DNA of 64,000 nt from Histomonas meleagridis (Eukaryota > Parabasalia > Tritrichomonadida > Dientamoebidae): positions 2,728,001-2,792,000 of the forward strand of contig WSYJ01000060.1 in the NCBI GenBank assembly GCA_020186115.1, read 5' to 3'. Within the stretch, counting starts at the first letter, position 1. Each line of letters opens with the position of its first letter. Shown piece by piece: positions 51,786 through 61,640 of the stretch. The position numbers were made by a program, and so were the translations under genes. The notes beneath the pieces were generated by a model. It was given only the letters and a program-made list of their open reading frames with translations, was not told where the DNA came from and made no database searches.

Positions 51786-53429
51786 ATGGGAGAAAATGCC
51801 CAAGAAAAAACAGAGCTCTCTTCCCTTGAAGTTCTATTAGAACGAAGAACACATGAACTTAAAACATCAAGAACTTTGCTAAAGCAAAAATCAGATGAAG
51901 TTCGTCCAATCATTGAGATTTGTGGAAAAGATGCTGACTTTCGAAATCTCCAAAATATTCTAACCGAAAAACTTGCTTCTGCAGAAAATGATCTTTTAGA
52001 ACTCCGCAAACAAGTCAAAGATCTAAGGTCAGAAAAACAACAATTAGTTGATGCAAGTCAAAAAGCAGAACAAATTTCATTAACTGCCAATGAAACAATG
52101 CGAAATATGAGTAATGTAAAAGATTCTATTGAATCCACAAGCAAAGATATTGAAATTATTAGTCAACGAATATCAATAAAACAAGATAAGTTATCTGAAA
52201 GAAAAAAAGAATTAGAAAAACAGAAAGCAGACTTTGAAGACGCTCAAAAGCAACTAAACTCCACAAGTCAAAAATACAATCAACAAAAAGATGATGAAAA
52301 TACTCTCCAAAATCAACTCAATCAGCTCAAAACCTCAATTTTTAAGTACAAGACGTCTATTAAGGAAACAAAGTCTCTTATTGAGAGTATTCCAATCGCT
52401 AATCTGCAAAAAGAATCTGAAGATCTTCAAAAGCAACTTAGTCAAGCCAATGTAACAGAAATTGATTTACCACCAGAAACTGTGGACATTGACGATTTGA
52501 CTCCTGTTTATAAAGAACAAATTGATTCGATGACATCCAAAATTACGAAACTTAAACAATCATTAACTGAGATTCAAACCAGTATTGATGAAGCCAAACA
52601 ACAACATCAAGTCACAATGAGTGATCTTAGGCTTCAATTATCTAATCTAAAGCAACAAAATAATGCGATTCGATCAAACATTGAAGAAGTTGAATCTTCG
52701 ATTCCACAAGTAATCGGTCCTTTAAATCGTGAACTTGATTCATGGCGTAAAAAGGTTGATGAAGCGTCCAAAAAATCCAACGAGAATGAACAACGAATTA
52801 AGCAACAACATCAAACGTTGGAAGCATCATACGAAGAGACCAAAAACCGTTTAAAGACGCTGAAAAGTGACATCGCAAATGTCAAAGTTTCAATTGAAAA
52901 GCAAAAACGGTTAAATAATTCAAAGTCAAATGAAGTCAAAGAATTAAGTAACCAAGAAAACGCATTAAAGGAAGAGAAGAATAAATTAGAAAAGGAATAT
53001 AATGATTATGAAAAAATGCTTAAAGAAATAACTGATGAACAAAATAAAGCAAATGAAGAATTAAATAAAATTAAATCAGAAGAACCTGAAAATAGAAATG
53101 AGGCAGAACAACTAATCGAAAAAATTAAACAAATGGAAGCTCGTATAAGTCAGTTACCGAAAAATGATGTAGGAACAAGTCAAATGAATGAAGATGAGAT
53201 TAAAGAATCAGTAAAAGTACTCGAAGCGGAATACGCTAAACAAATGGAAAGGATCAAAGAAGTGAGAGAGCGACATAATGAGTATATGCAAAAGAAGGCA
53301 AAACTCGAAGCGGCAATTAAACTCATTACTGAGATGGAGGACGAGGAAGAGTTCCTAAAGGAGGACTTGAAAACAATCAGAAAGCAGTTTCCGTCAACCA
53401 TCAAAATGTTAAAAAATCAAAATGTATAA
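51786..53429 (+). CDS. Long coiled-coil protein
   Basis: 547 residues from MGENAQEKTEL at 51786. The sequence is dominated by Glu/Lys/Gln heptads from residue ~10 to ~220 and again from ~260 to the end, broken by a short acidic, Pro-containing linker (NVTEIDLPPETVDIDDL). The layout resembles cytoskeletal or flagellar coiled-coil proteins, but I cannot assign a family. The stop is TAAA. Confidence 0.75.
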   Translation: MGENAQEKTELSSLEVLLERRTHELKTSRTLLKQKSDEVRPIIEICGKDADFRNLQNILTEKLASAENDLLELRKQVKDLRSEKQQLVDASQKAEQISLTANETMRNMSNVKDSIESTSKDIEIISQRISIKQDKLSERKKELEKQKADFEDAQKQLNSTSQKYNQQKDDENTLQNQLNQLKTSIFKYKTSIKETKSLIESIPIANLQKESEDLQKQLSQANVTEIDLPPETVDIDDLTPVYKEQIDSMTSKITKLKQSLTEIQTSIDEAKQQHQVTMSDLRLQLSNLKQQNNAIRSNIEEVESSIPQVIGPLNRELDSWRKKVDEASKKSNENEQRIKQQHQTLEASYEETKNRLKTLKSDIANVKVSIEKQKRLNNSKSNEVKELSNQENALKEEKNKLEKEYNDYEKMLKEITDEQNKANEELNKIKSEEPENRNEAEQLIEKIKQMEARISQLPKNDVGTSQMNEDEIKESVKVLEAEYAKQMERIKEVRERHNEYMQKKAKLEAAIKLITEMEDEEEFLKEDLKTIRKQFPSTIKMLKNQNV

Positions 53430-53771
53430 ATTGTTTCTTAAAGTTAATTTTTTTTAACTTTTCGTATGCGTCTTCAAACGTTCAGTGTTTCCTCCTTAAT
53501 TTCATATTTATTCGTTCCAATGGAAATAACTAAAGCCTTAGTTTATCCAAAAAGTGCCATTCAAACACTTATAAATGTTACATGTGGAGATAAACCATTG
53601 AAAATGAAAAACTAGAAATTTCTAGAAGAGGATTTTTTCTTCATCAGAAAATTCTATAATCTCTTGAAGGAAATCAAATAATTTAATTGACTTTTAATGG
53701 TTGGTGTTAATGTTTAGATTTTCATTATTAATTTTATATTTATCTGAATGTAAAAATAAATTTATTTTTTA
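53430..53771. other. Intergenic region
   Basis: A 49-codon open frame (53466-53615, +, MRLQTFSVSSLISYLF...) is present but has no support beyond its ATG and may be chance. AACGTTC lies near 53476. No other feature. Confidence 0.3.
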
Positions 53772-54686
53772 TTAATTAATTTCTTTCACCATTAGTTGAG
53801 TGCCAAAAATATTTGACAACTCATAAGTATTTCTTCCATTTAAGTATAAGGATGAACCATAGCTACTCCATTGAATGCTTATTGGCTTTGTTTCGTCTTT
53901 GAATTCCATTGATCTCGTTTTGTTTTTTTGATCACCAGCAACTAAGTGAAATGAAACAACAGCTTTATCATTTTCACTCATGGATAATATTGCAATCGTT
54001 GATCTTTCTGAAGGAGAAACAGATGCTGAGATAAACATTTTCTGTTTTGGGTTTATTGAATCGACTTTGATGATGCTATCTTTAAGATTTAATTCATTGC
54101 TTTGTTCAAAGAGATTCTGAATCCAAAGTGATTCTTTGGATAAAAGATATATGTTGTGGCTGTTAGCAAAGTCAAACCAAATGAAATTTCCATTTGGACA
54201 TTGATATCTTCTGATTTCAAGAATTCTAGGATTATCTGTGGAAAGATCTAAAAAGTTAATAATAACAAATCCTTCATAAATCCAACCAAAGTAAAGTTCA
54301 GGATTGTATTGTGAAACTCTGAGATACTGTGGAATGAATTTATTTTCGAAAATTGTTGGCAATTCAACAACTTTGGGACTATTTAACTCAGAAACTTGGC
54401 CGTCATTTTTAATTGGTATAAAATATATAAGAATATTCATATCCGTTAAAATAAGTAGGTTATCACCAAATGTGCTTGGTAGAAAATCAAAACGATCATA
54501 ACAAGTACCTGTTATAGTATCGTCAACAGTAATTGTGAATTGTTTTGTAAATTGTTCACCGAAAATATTAAAAATGTCAATCTGTTTTCTGGTATTTGTA
54601 TCACCATTTGTGGCTATTGCGGCGCGCGTGCACGACTGATTCACTTTCATATTTAAAAAATCTTCTTTTGAATAAGAACCATACAT
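53772..54686 (-). CDS. Beta-propeller-like protein, function unknown
   Basis: 304 residues from MYGSYSKEDF (54686). The upstream frame to 54767 starts with GTG and is not needed. The sequence is beta-rich with repeating hydrophobic strands and turns (FGDNLLILTDMNILIYFIPI, ELYFGWIYEGFVIINFLDLS, SHNIYLLSKESLWIQNLF, SSYGSSLYLNGRNTYEL), as in WD40-like or VPS16-N-like propellers, although strict GH-WD motifs are absent. The C-terminal end GTQLMVKEIN is short and there is no membrane helix. Confidence 0.55.
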   Translation of the reverse strand: MYGSYSKEDFLNMKVNQSCTRAAIATNGDTNTRKQIDIFNIFGEQFTKQFTITVDDTITGTCYDRFDFLPSTFGDNLLILTDMNILIYFIPIKNDGQVSELNSPKVVELPTIFENKFIPQYLRVSQYNPELYFGWIYEGFVIINFLDLSTDNPRILEIRRYQCPNGNFIWFDFANSHNIYLLSKESLWIQNLFEQSNELNLKDSIIKVDSINPKQKMFISASVSPSERSTIAILSMSENDKAVVSFHLVAGDQKNKTRSMEFKDETKPISIQWSSYGSSLYLNGRNTYELSNIFGTQLMVKEIN

Positions 54687-54689
54687 TAT

Positions 54690-55148
54690 TTTGGACCTAA
54701 TCTCAAACGGTCTACATGCCGACAAACGGCCCCCTTCTCTGGTCTTTTTACAAGTGCACTTGAGCACGATAGACTCAGTTTTTGACTTTTACTGTTTTTT
54801 ATTTTAAATTTTATCACACAGCGAAAGCGTAGCTCCAACTCTAACCTTCAAAAATAAATAATCAATATCTCATATTCTGATATTAAACAACACAAATTAC
54901 AAATATGTTAAATGAAAGTCGTCATAGGGAATAAAAAATATAGACCGATCAAATTACATTAAAGGATATCTAGTTAGTAAAGCTCACAATCGAGTAACGA
55001 ACCGAAAACTTAATATTATAAAGATGTACTTTAAGAACTCGTGCCTCAATAATGATTCTTTCCGAAGTATATATATTACGTTGCCATTTTTTTGTGTCAA
55101 ATCAAACAACTTTAACCAAACAAAAAATTTTTATTTTATACATTTACA
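54690..55148. other. Intergenic region
   Basis: AT-rich with one GC-rich stretch (GCCGACAAACGGCC near 54720). No gene supported. Confidence 0.35.
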
Positions 55149-58100
55149 TTACTTTTGCCCAAGTGCCGGCAATTTTTTCTTATCATTAGAGACCACAGTT
55201 GTTCTCCCGAAGTTTCCTTTTCCTTTGTACAATTGTTTATCTGCTCCATATATCAAAGTTCCTCCTCTATTTCCTTGTCCGTTCCCTTTTGCCAATGATT
55301 GCGTTGGTTCACCGAGTGCGTCGGACACAAACGAATCTGTTATCATTCCAGTAATTGCAGCCTTTGGTCTTCCACATAACAAACATTTATATGATTGTGT
55401 TCCACCCGAAGTTTCTTTATCACTTGTTAATGCTTTATATAATTCTTCCGCAACGTTTTGTAGTTCTTCTCTTGTGATTCGTTCAGGCATCGCTTGCTTT
55501 AATTGTGTAACTGTTCCCGAGATTTCATTAATTGTAAATCGTAACTTATTAAATAGTTTTTGTATGTATTCCTTATCAATGAAATTATATAACTTCGGCT
55601 CGATTTCATTTAATCGTTTAATGTTATCATCAATTTGTAATTGGAATTGTGACCTTAAACATATTATTAAGTCAAGAAATCGACTTTCAACTTCATCATT
55701 AGCACTTAGAACGCGTAATTCTTCGATTTGTTGTTGAACAATATTATGAAATGTCGGCCGATAATCTTCGTTATGTTGTTGTATATTAATTGGCGAATTT
55801 ATATTTTCTTCTTCATTATGTTGTTGTTGTTGTTGACGTGCTGAATTCGAATGTTTTGGTTTTATTAAATTCGGTGATTTAATGGGTTCATTGATTTTAC
55901 CACTATTAATGTTATTAATGTTTTCATGGGGTGAAAGTTTATCAACAATTGGAACTTTTTGGACTTTTGGTTTGATTTGAAGTTTAGGTACTTCAATTGG
56001 CGTTACTGTTAATATTGGCTGTGACTTTTCTCTTTCTGCGGGTTCTGACTCATCGATATTTATAACTTTTGAGCTTATGTTTTCATTTGATTCAATGATT
56101 TGTGGTGGCGATTGTTGAAATTCGATAATTTTTTCGATTATTTTCGGAGCTTCACTTTGTTGCTTTTTAATTTCAAGTATATCTTTTTGTATTATATCGA
56201 ACTTTTCATCATAATCTTTGATTTGTGAATCAAATCTTTGTCTTAAGACACGTATTGTGTTATCATTTGTTTCGGAATTATTTTTGTTATTGTTCTTGTT
56301 CATTGTTTCATTGTTCTTTGATGTTTGTGACCCAAATTCAATAATTGGAATGCTCGTAATAGTTTTCTCGTTCATGTCCATCTTAATCACTTGTAAATCA
56401 GATCGTAAATCAACTATAGCTTCACGTAATATACGGAAATGTTCTTTGTTTTGATTAAATATTTCATTGATCTTATGGAACTTTTCGGCATATTTATCAT
56501 TTAATTCATTCGTATCTTCTTCATTGTCATCTGAAAAATAAGCAATTTGTATACTATGCGTTGTTGAATGATTTTCATCTTCGTTATTACGTATTAAAGT
56601 TTCATTTCCATTTTCGTTTTCGCTTATTGTTTCATTTCCTGCTTCGGTTTCAGTTTCAGTAATTTCCGTACTGACAATGTTCGGGTTTTTGCGTTTGCTT
56701 AAGTTGATGCGATTTGTTTCACGTCTTCGCTGCGTTTCTTTCGTGAATGTTTCCCACGCAGCTTTCTCTTGAGCATCGATTTCGGCGTTTTGCTCAAAGA
56801 GTGTTTCGGTATTGCGTTTATTTGTATTATTATTCTTACGTCGTTCTAAATTGTTGGATTTGCTTTCTTGTTCATTTAAGTTTCGCTCTGTTACATTTGA
56901 TTTAGAATTTGTCGCTTCATTTGATTTGTTTTTACCTGATAATTTTTGTTCTGTTTGTGCTCTTTCTTGAACATTATCATTATTTGCATTCTCTTCATTC
57001 GCTTCTTGTGTGTTTCTTTGGCTTTGCGGAACGTTTTCAGTTTTTTCGATACTTTCTTCTGTTTGCACTGTTTCTTCGTTTTGTTTGCTCTCATCGGAAG
57101 TATTTCTTAAAACATTTCCTTCTTTGGTAACCTGCTTAGTTCCGTTTTCGCTTACAATTATATTTTCATTACTGCTATTACTATTACTAATATTATTATT
57201 ATTATTTGCTTCTTCAGTTTTAATTAAATTTTCGTTTTGATTTTCAGCTTCATTTCCCTTTTCTACTTCCACTTCTTTCTTATTATCGCTTTTTGTTTCA
57301 TTTTTATTATTATTATCATTTTCTTTTATGTTTTCAGTTCCTTTTTGTGTTTCTTTTTGGCTTATAGTTTCAATTTTGTTGATATTGTTTTCGGTCATTT
57401 TTACGTTTTCATTTTTCTCTTTTTCGATATTTTGTTTTTCCATTTCGTTTTGTTTCGTATCTTTCGACTTTGGACTTTCTTCATTTGGAAGTTCACGTGC
57501 GACAACGATTGGCATATCCGAAGATGATTTCTGTGATTTTATTTCATCATCTTCAGACTTTATATCATTTTTCTTCTCCTTCTTTCTTTTTCTTCTTTTT
57601 ATTAATTTCTTTGACGCAACTGAACCTTCGTCGTTATTATTACTATTGTTATTACTATTTTTATCTTTTATTACATTTTTCGATTTTATAACTATTTCTT
57701 CGGGAAGAATTTGTAATGAAGGGAATTGCGTATGTATCAGTTTTATTTCTTTTGGTTTAATATTTGGTTTACTCTTAAGTTCTTCGATAGATTTCTCTAA
57801 TCCTTCAATAGTAGTTCTTGCGCCTTCAATCTTTCTTTGGTTTTCGTAACATAACTTCTTCATATCTTCAATGTCGAATAATATTTCACTTGGTTTTGAT
57901 GAATCACTTTGTACATTTCCATTTTCATATATTTGATTTATAACTTTCTTCAATACTTCGTTTTGTTTTGCTATATCACGTTTCATATCTTCATATTCAT
58001 CATCTAATACAAAGAGACAAACTTCGAATATTTCACTTGGCTGTATAAAGAGTTCATTTTTCTTTTCATTATAATGAATTTCATTTGGATTATCATATGT

Positions 58101-59753
58101 TTGTATTTCATGTTGAACTTGATTGTTTGTGGTATAAAAATTGTTCATTTGTTGTTCTGTTTCATTCCCAATTTGTGTCGATTCTGTTGTCATTTTTGGT
58201 TTATTGATTTTTTTGTGTTTCCGTTTTCGTTGTTTTCGTATTTGTTTATGTTGATTTGGAATATTCTCTTCGACTTTATTGTCATTAATTTCATTTTTGA
58301 TGTCGTTTGTTGGCGGTGAATCAGCAATAACTATAACTTCATATTTCTTTGAGCCATTGTTAGTTACATTTGTCGGTTCATTTGTTTCTCCGAATTTTTC
58401 TGTTGTTTTTGCATCCGAAAGTTCAACTTTTGGTTCTTTTACATTTTTTATGTTTTTTTCTTTCTTTTTTCTTTTATTTTTAGTATTTTCATTGTTTTCT
58501 TCATTAGTTTCTTCGCTTTCATCTTCGTTTGTTGTTTCTTCAGCACTTTGTTCCTCTTCTTCATCATTTTTATCAGATTTATCACTTTCACTTTGTGACT
58601 TTTCTTCATTAATTTCATTTTCGTCGGATTTATTTTTTATTTTTTTATTTTTCTTAACTTTATCATTATTATCATTTTGTGTTATTTCATTATTATTTTG
58701 TTTAGATATAATTTCATTTTTATTATTTTTATCTTTTCTTTTCCTATCAGACGAATTATTATTATTTTCATTTTCTCTTTCGAATTCATTATTTGTATCA
58801 ATTGATAACGTTTCGCCTTTTTTTAATGTTTCGATTTCGCCTTTTAAGTTTTTTATTTCTTGCTTAAACGCTTCTTCCATTTGCGAAAACTTTTGCCTCA
58901 ATTGTTCCATTGCAGTGTTTTCTTCATCTTCTTCATACTCTTCTTCGGTATAATATTCGCCTGTTTGATATGAATTAACATCACTAATTTCACTTTCTGA
59001 TTTGGAATTATTTTGTTCTGAAGCATTTTTGGAGTCATTTTTGGATTTGGTTTGTGATGGCGTAAGTCGATGTAACTTTTTATTAAGTGCGCTAAGGTTC
59101 GAACGAAGTTGTCGAATTTGTTTTCTCATGTTATCGATCTCAATATTTCTCTTTTTAGAGCGATTATATGTATTCCCAGTCTCAGCGGTTTGCGTTCCAT
59201 CATTTGATTTGATGTCAAATTCATCATTTTCACTTTCTAATGATGATAACTTATCAGATGTGAAATGTTCTTGTGATGTTGTCTCTTCATCTTTTTCAGT
59301 AATACTGTCAGTGTCATTGTTGGAAGGAGGGATATCGTGTGATGACGCATATATACGATTATCTGATATTCTTGGATTAAATGAAAGACGTGAAGGTGAA
59401 CGTAGATCAAGCGCAAGAGCATTATCAAGTTTCTTGCGAAGGTTTTTGAGTTTGTAGGTAAGATATGATTTTGTTTCTTGGAGTTCGGATGAAAATTCAT
59501 TAGAATTTTGTTCTATTTGAGATCCTAATTTTTCTATGTTTTTTCGAACCTCGTGGATGTCGTCAGCACTTGCAAAATTTGATTCAGCTTTTTTGAACTT
59601 TGATAATATTTTTTGAAAATCCTCAATTTGATTAGATATTTCGATAAAAGCTTCTCGAATTGACTGATAATCGAAATCGACTTGAAATAGATCTGAGTTT
59701 TTAAGGAGAAAAGCTAGACGTGATGTTGCTGTTGGTTTTTTCTCCTCAGTCAT
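55149..59753 (-). CDS. Giant charged coiled-coil protein, QRICH2/DUF4795-like C-terminus
   Basis: 1534 residues from an ATG at 59753. Most of the protein is Glu/Asn/Lys-rich low-complexity and coiled coil. The ordered ends are an N-terminal helical segment (TSRLAFLLKNSDLFQVDF) and a C-terminal part with helical EELYKALTSDKE followed by the cysteine motif YKCLLCGRPK and a Gly-rich tail. A coiled-coil region before a CxxCxRP motif is the layout of DUF4795 proteins such as QRICH2, which are structural parts of the axonemal central apparatus in animals; a flagellar role here is inference. An initiator TCACT (59775-59771) and AACGTT (59775-59780) lie ~20 nt upstream. Confidence 0.6.
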   Translation of the reverse strand: MTEEKKPTATSRLAFLLKNSDLFQVDFDYQSIREAFIEISNQIEDFQKILSKFKKAESNFASADDIHEVRKNIEKLGSQIEQNSNEFSSELQETKSYLTYKLKNLRKKLDNALALDLRSPSRLSFNPRISDNRIYASSHDIPPSNNDTDSITEKDEETTSQEHFTSDKLSSLESENDEFDIKSNDGTQTAETGNTYNRSKKRNIEIDNMRKQIRQLRSNLSALNKKLHRLTPSQTKSKNDSKNASEQNNSKSESEISDVNSYQTGEYYTEEEYEEDEENTAMEQLRQKFSQMEEAFKQEIKNLKGEIETLKKGETLSIDTNNEFERENENNNNSSDRKRKDKNNKNEIISKQNNNEITQNDNNDKVKKNKKIKNKSDENEINEEKSQSESDKSDKNDEEEEQSAEETTNEDESEETNEENNENTKNKRKKKEKNIKNVKEPKVELSDAKTTEKFGETNEPTNVTNNGSKKYEVIVIADSPPTNDIKNEINDNKVEENIPNQHKQIRKQRKRKHKKINKPKMTTESTQIGNETEQQMNNFYTTNNQVQHEIQTYDNPNEIHYNEKKNELFIQPSEIFEVCLFVLDDEYEDMKRDIAKQNEVLKKVINQIYENGNVQSDSSKPSEILFDIEDMKKLCYENQRKIEGARTTIEGLEKSIEELKSKPNIKPKEIKLIHTQFPSLQILPEEIVIKSKNVIKDKNSNNNSNNNDEGSVASKKLIKRRKRKKEKKNDIKSEDDEIKSQKSSSDMPIVVARELPNEESPKSKDTKQNEMEKQNIEKEKNENVKMTENNINKIETISQKETQKGTENIKENDNNNKNETKSDNKKEVEVEKGNEAENQNENLIKTEEANNNNNISNSNSSNENIIVSENGTKQVTKEGNVLRNTSDESKQNEETVQTEESIEKTENVPQSQRNTQEANEENANNDNVQERAQTEQKLSGKNKSNEATNSKSNVTERNLNEQESKSNNLERRKNNNTNKRNTETLFEQNAEIDAQEKAAWETFTKETQRRRETNRINLSKRKNPNIVSTEITETETEAGNETISENENGNETLIRNNEDENHSTTHSIQIAYFSDDNEEDTNELNDKYAEKFHKINEIFNQNKEHFRILREAIVDLRSDLQVIKMDMNEKTITSIPIIEFGSQTSKNNETMNKNNNKNNSETNDNTIRVLRQRFDSQIKDYDEKFDIIQKDILEIKKQQSEAPKIIEKIIEFQQSPPQIIESNENISSKVINIDESEPAEREKSQPILTVTPIEVPKLQIKPKVQKVPIVDKLSPHENINNINSGKINEPIKSPNLIKPKHSNSARQQQQQHNEEENINSPINIQQHNEDYRPTFHNIVQQQIEELRVLSANDEVESRFLDLIICLRSQFQLQIDDNIKRLNEIEPKLYNFIDKEYIQKLFNKLRFTINEISGTVTQLKQAMPERITREELQNVAEELYKALTSDKETSGGTQSYKCLLCGRPKAAITGMITDSFVSDALGEPTQSLAKGNGQGNRGGTLIYGADKQLYKGKGNFGRTTVVSNDKKKLPALGQK

Positions 59754-59759
59754 CTAAAT

Positions 59760-60190
59760 TCGTTATTTGGAGTGAACGTTTAAAAATTTGGGCACAAAAT
59801 AATAAAAAGTGACAAACGAAACTTACTTTAAATTTTCAATAACATCATCAAGAAGTAATTTCTTTCATGAAAAGTTATCCTAGCTTTAAACAAGCCTCGC
59901 TTATTTTTTATTTTTAGCAAGTGTACAATAATGTGGCCATTATTCAATCTATCCTTGATGAATAATGTCAATGATATTTGTCAAAATTATTTTAAGATGC
60001 CTTCCAACAGGTTTTTCCTCAGTTGTATCAATAATTTTCACTTTTTTATGCAAATTGCTTACGAATGTCCAAACACAATTCAAACCAATTTCTTCTTTAC
60101 TACAAAAAAATGCAAAAGATTTCGAGCTGCAGCATTCCAAAACATTTCACAATCATTTAGTGCAAGCCATCACTTTTATTCATGCGTTGC
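59760..60190. other. Intergenic region
   Basis: No gene supported. The plus-strand open frame that spans here is the mirror image of repeats in the secreted polypeptide gene next door. Confidence 0.4.
59771..59780 (-). promoter_or_regulatory. AACGTTCACT: Myb-like box fused to initiator
   Basis: On the minus strand AACGTT runs straight into TCACT, ending 17 nt upstream of the ATG at 59753. Confidence 0.45.
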
Positions 60191-61030
60191 TTACATGCAA
60201 ACGTCGTGGCACTTTGGTGGTATTGAGAATGTGCAGAGCCTGCGGCATGTGCGGCCTGTTGTTTCTTCGTTGTTGAGTACGGAGATGACTTTCTTGCCGA
60301 TCTTGACGACTTTGACGACAGTCTTTACAACCTTGCCGAGCTTCTTGAAGATCTTCTTGAGTCTGAACTTGTTCTCGCCGAGTTCTGGTGCTTCCTCGAG
60401 AACGTATTCGACTTCTAAGCCGTCTTCTTCTTCATCATTGCTTGATCCACTGATGATGTCAACAATCTTGTCGGCTTTGTCAACGATATCAACAACCTTC
60501 TTGAGGATATCTTTGAGCTTGTTTTCATCTTCATCGTTTGATCCACTGATGATATCAACAATCTTGTCAGCCTTGTCAACGATATCAACAACCTTCTTAA
60601 GGACATCTTTGAGCTTGTTTTCTTCGTCGTCATTTGAACCAGTGATGATGTCAACAATCTTGTCGGCTTTGTCAACAATGTCAACAACCTTCTTAAGGAC
60701 ATCTTTGAGCTTGTTTTCTTCGTCGTCATTTGAACCAGTGATGATGTCAACAATCTTGTCGGCTTTGTCAACAATGTCAACAACCTTCTTAAGGATGTCC
60801 TTGAGCTTGTTTTCTTCTTCATCGTTTGTAACTTCGTCAATTACATCAACAACTTGTTTGGTCTTGTCAACAACTTTCTTGATTTTTTCGATGATCTTCT
60901 TGAATTTAATCTTGTTTTCTCCATCATCATAGACAATATCATCATTGATTTGTCTTGGAAGTGAGAAAGGACCAATTGGCGTTGGTCTTGGAAGCAAGAT
61001 GCTTCTTAAAGCAACTAATGCAAACAACAT
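60191..61030 (-). CDS. Secreted amphipathic-repeat polypeptide with cationic helix and twin CX3C (possible peptide precursor)
   Basis: 279 residues from MLFALVALRSILL (61030); the frame is open to 61066 only through a TTG. After the hydrophobic leader and a Pro-rich segment come four tandem 32-residue repeats, each an amphipathic helix with alternating Lys and Val/Ile (KLKDVLKKVVDIVDKADKIV) joined by an acidic GSNDDEE-type linker. Residues about 222-254 form a strongly cationic helix with +11 charge and no acidic residue (LKKIFKKLGKVVKTVVKVVK). The end is C262-x3-C266-x7-C274-x3-C278 with a Pro-Pro turn. The organisation (leader, acidic-spaced repeats, cationic helix, hairpin cysteines) suggests a membrane-active or antimicrobial precursor, but this is inference; a structural secreted protein is possible. 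Confidence 0.65.
   Translation of the reverse strand: MLFALVALRSILLPRPTPIGPFSLPRQINDDIVYDDGENKIKFKKIIEKIKKVVDKTKQVVDVIDEVTNDEEENKLKDILKKVVDIVDKADKIVDIITGSNDDEENKLKDVLKKVVDIVDKADKIVDIITGSNDDEENKLKDVLKKVVDIVDKADKIVDIISGSNDEDENKLKDILKKVVDIVDKADKIVDIISGSSNDEEEDGLEVEYVLEEAPELGENKFRLKKIFKKLGKVVKTVVKVVKIGKKVISVLNNEETTGRTCRRLCTFSIPPKCHDVCM
60420..60830 (-). repeat. 96-bp tandem repeat, four copies
   Basis: The same codon frame repeats with landmark CTTTGAGCTT at 60511, 60607, 60703 and (as CCTTGAGCTT) 60799, exactly 96 bp apart. DNA identity between copies is high including silent sites. Confidence 0.9.
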
Positions 61031-61395
61031 TATGGCAAAACCGTGAAATTTCCTAGCGCTTGACAACCGATAGAAAAATTCAAAGTATAAAAATGGTTAT
61101 TCAGAAAATTATATCGTTTATTTCAAAAAACGGTTTTATAACAGCTCACAGTTGTACTCAAAGAAAATTTCAATAAAAATAAAAATATTCGATTATTCAA
61201 CTAATATATCTGAATGAAATCGATGTGAAGCTATAATAAAACATAATGTAAATATTTCATTGGAACAACTTATTTATAAGATATAAGAATTTTATAAATT
61301 CCAATTGAATTGATTTATATCAACTTTTGTTTTCTGCGAACATTTGATCTTCGAGTTGATTTTGATTATTAGAAATACTCGCTTCATTTCCATTT
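61031..61395. other. Intergenic region
   Basis: AT-rich upstream region of the repeat polypeptide gene. No element is clear. Confidence 0.35.
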
Positions 61396-61399
61396 CTTA

Positions 61400-61640
61400 T
61401 TGAGAATTAAGATTTAATGTTTCTATAGAAGAGGAAGAGAAATATGAATTAGAATTTTCGTCATTACTTTTTTTAAGAAGTAATTTTATTATTTCTATGT
61501 GGCCATTTTGTTGTGCCAAATATTATTAAAACATATTCCAAATTATTCGAATAAATAGTTTTTGCATTAACATCAATTCCTTCTTTAGTTTAATTTATTT
61601 TGCATTATGTTCACAAAAAGTTCTATTCATATAAATTATT
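61400..61640 (-). pseudogene. Ankyrin-repeat remnant
   Basis: On the minus strand one reads EGIDVNAK, then an insert with AATAATTTGGAATATGTTTT (the locus B type), and then QQNGHIEIIKLLLKKSNDE, the middle of an ankyrin block lacking its TAL start. This is a short relic of the ankyrin family. Confidence 0.6.

Noticed and set aside
56218-59457. Hydrophobic plus-strand open frames
   Set aside because: Antisense of the Glu/Asn/Lys-rich coiled-coil gene gives Phe/Ser/Leu runs without real start or family motifs.
59931-60932. 333-codon Ser/Thr-rich plus-strand open frame
   Set aside because: Its repeats mirror the 96-bp repeats of the minus-strand secreted polypeptide, which has a signal peptide and sensible domains.
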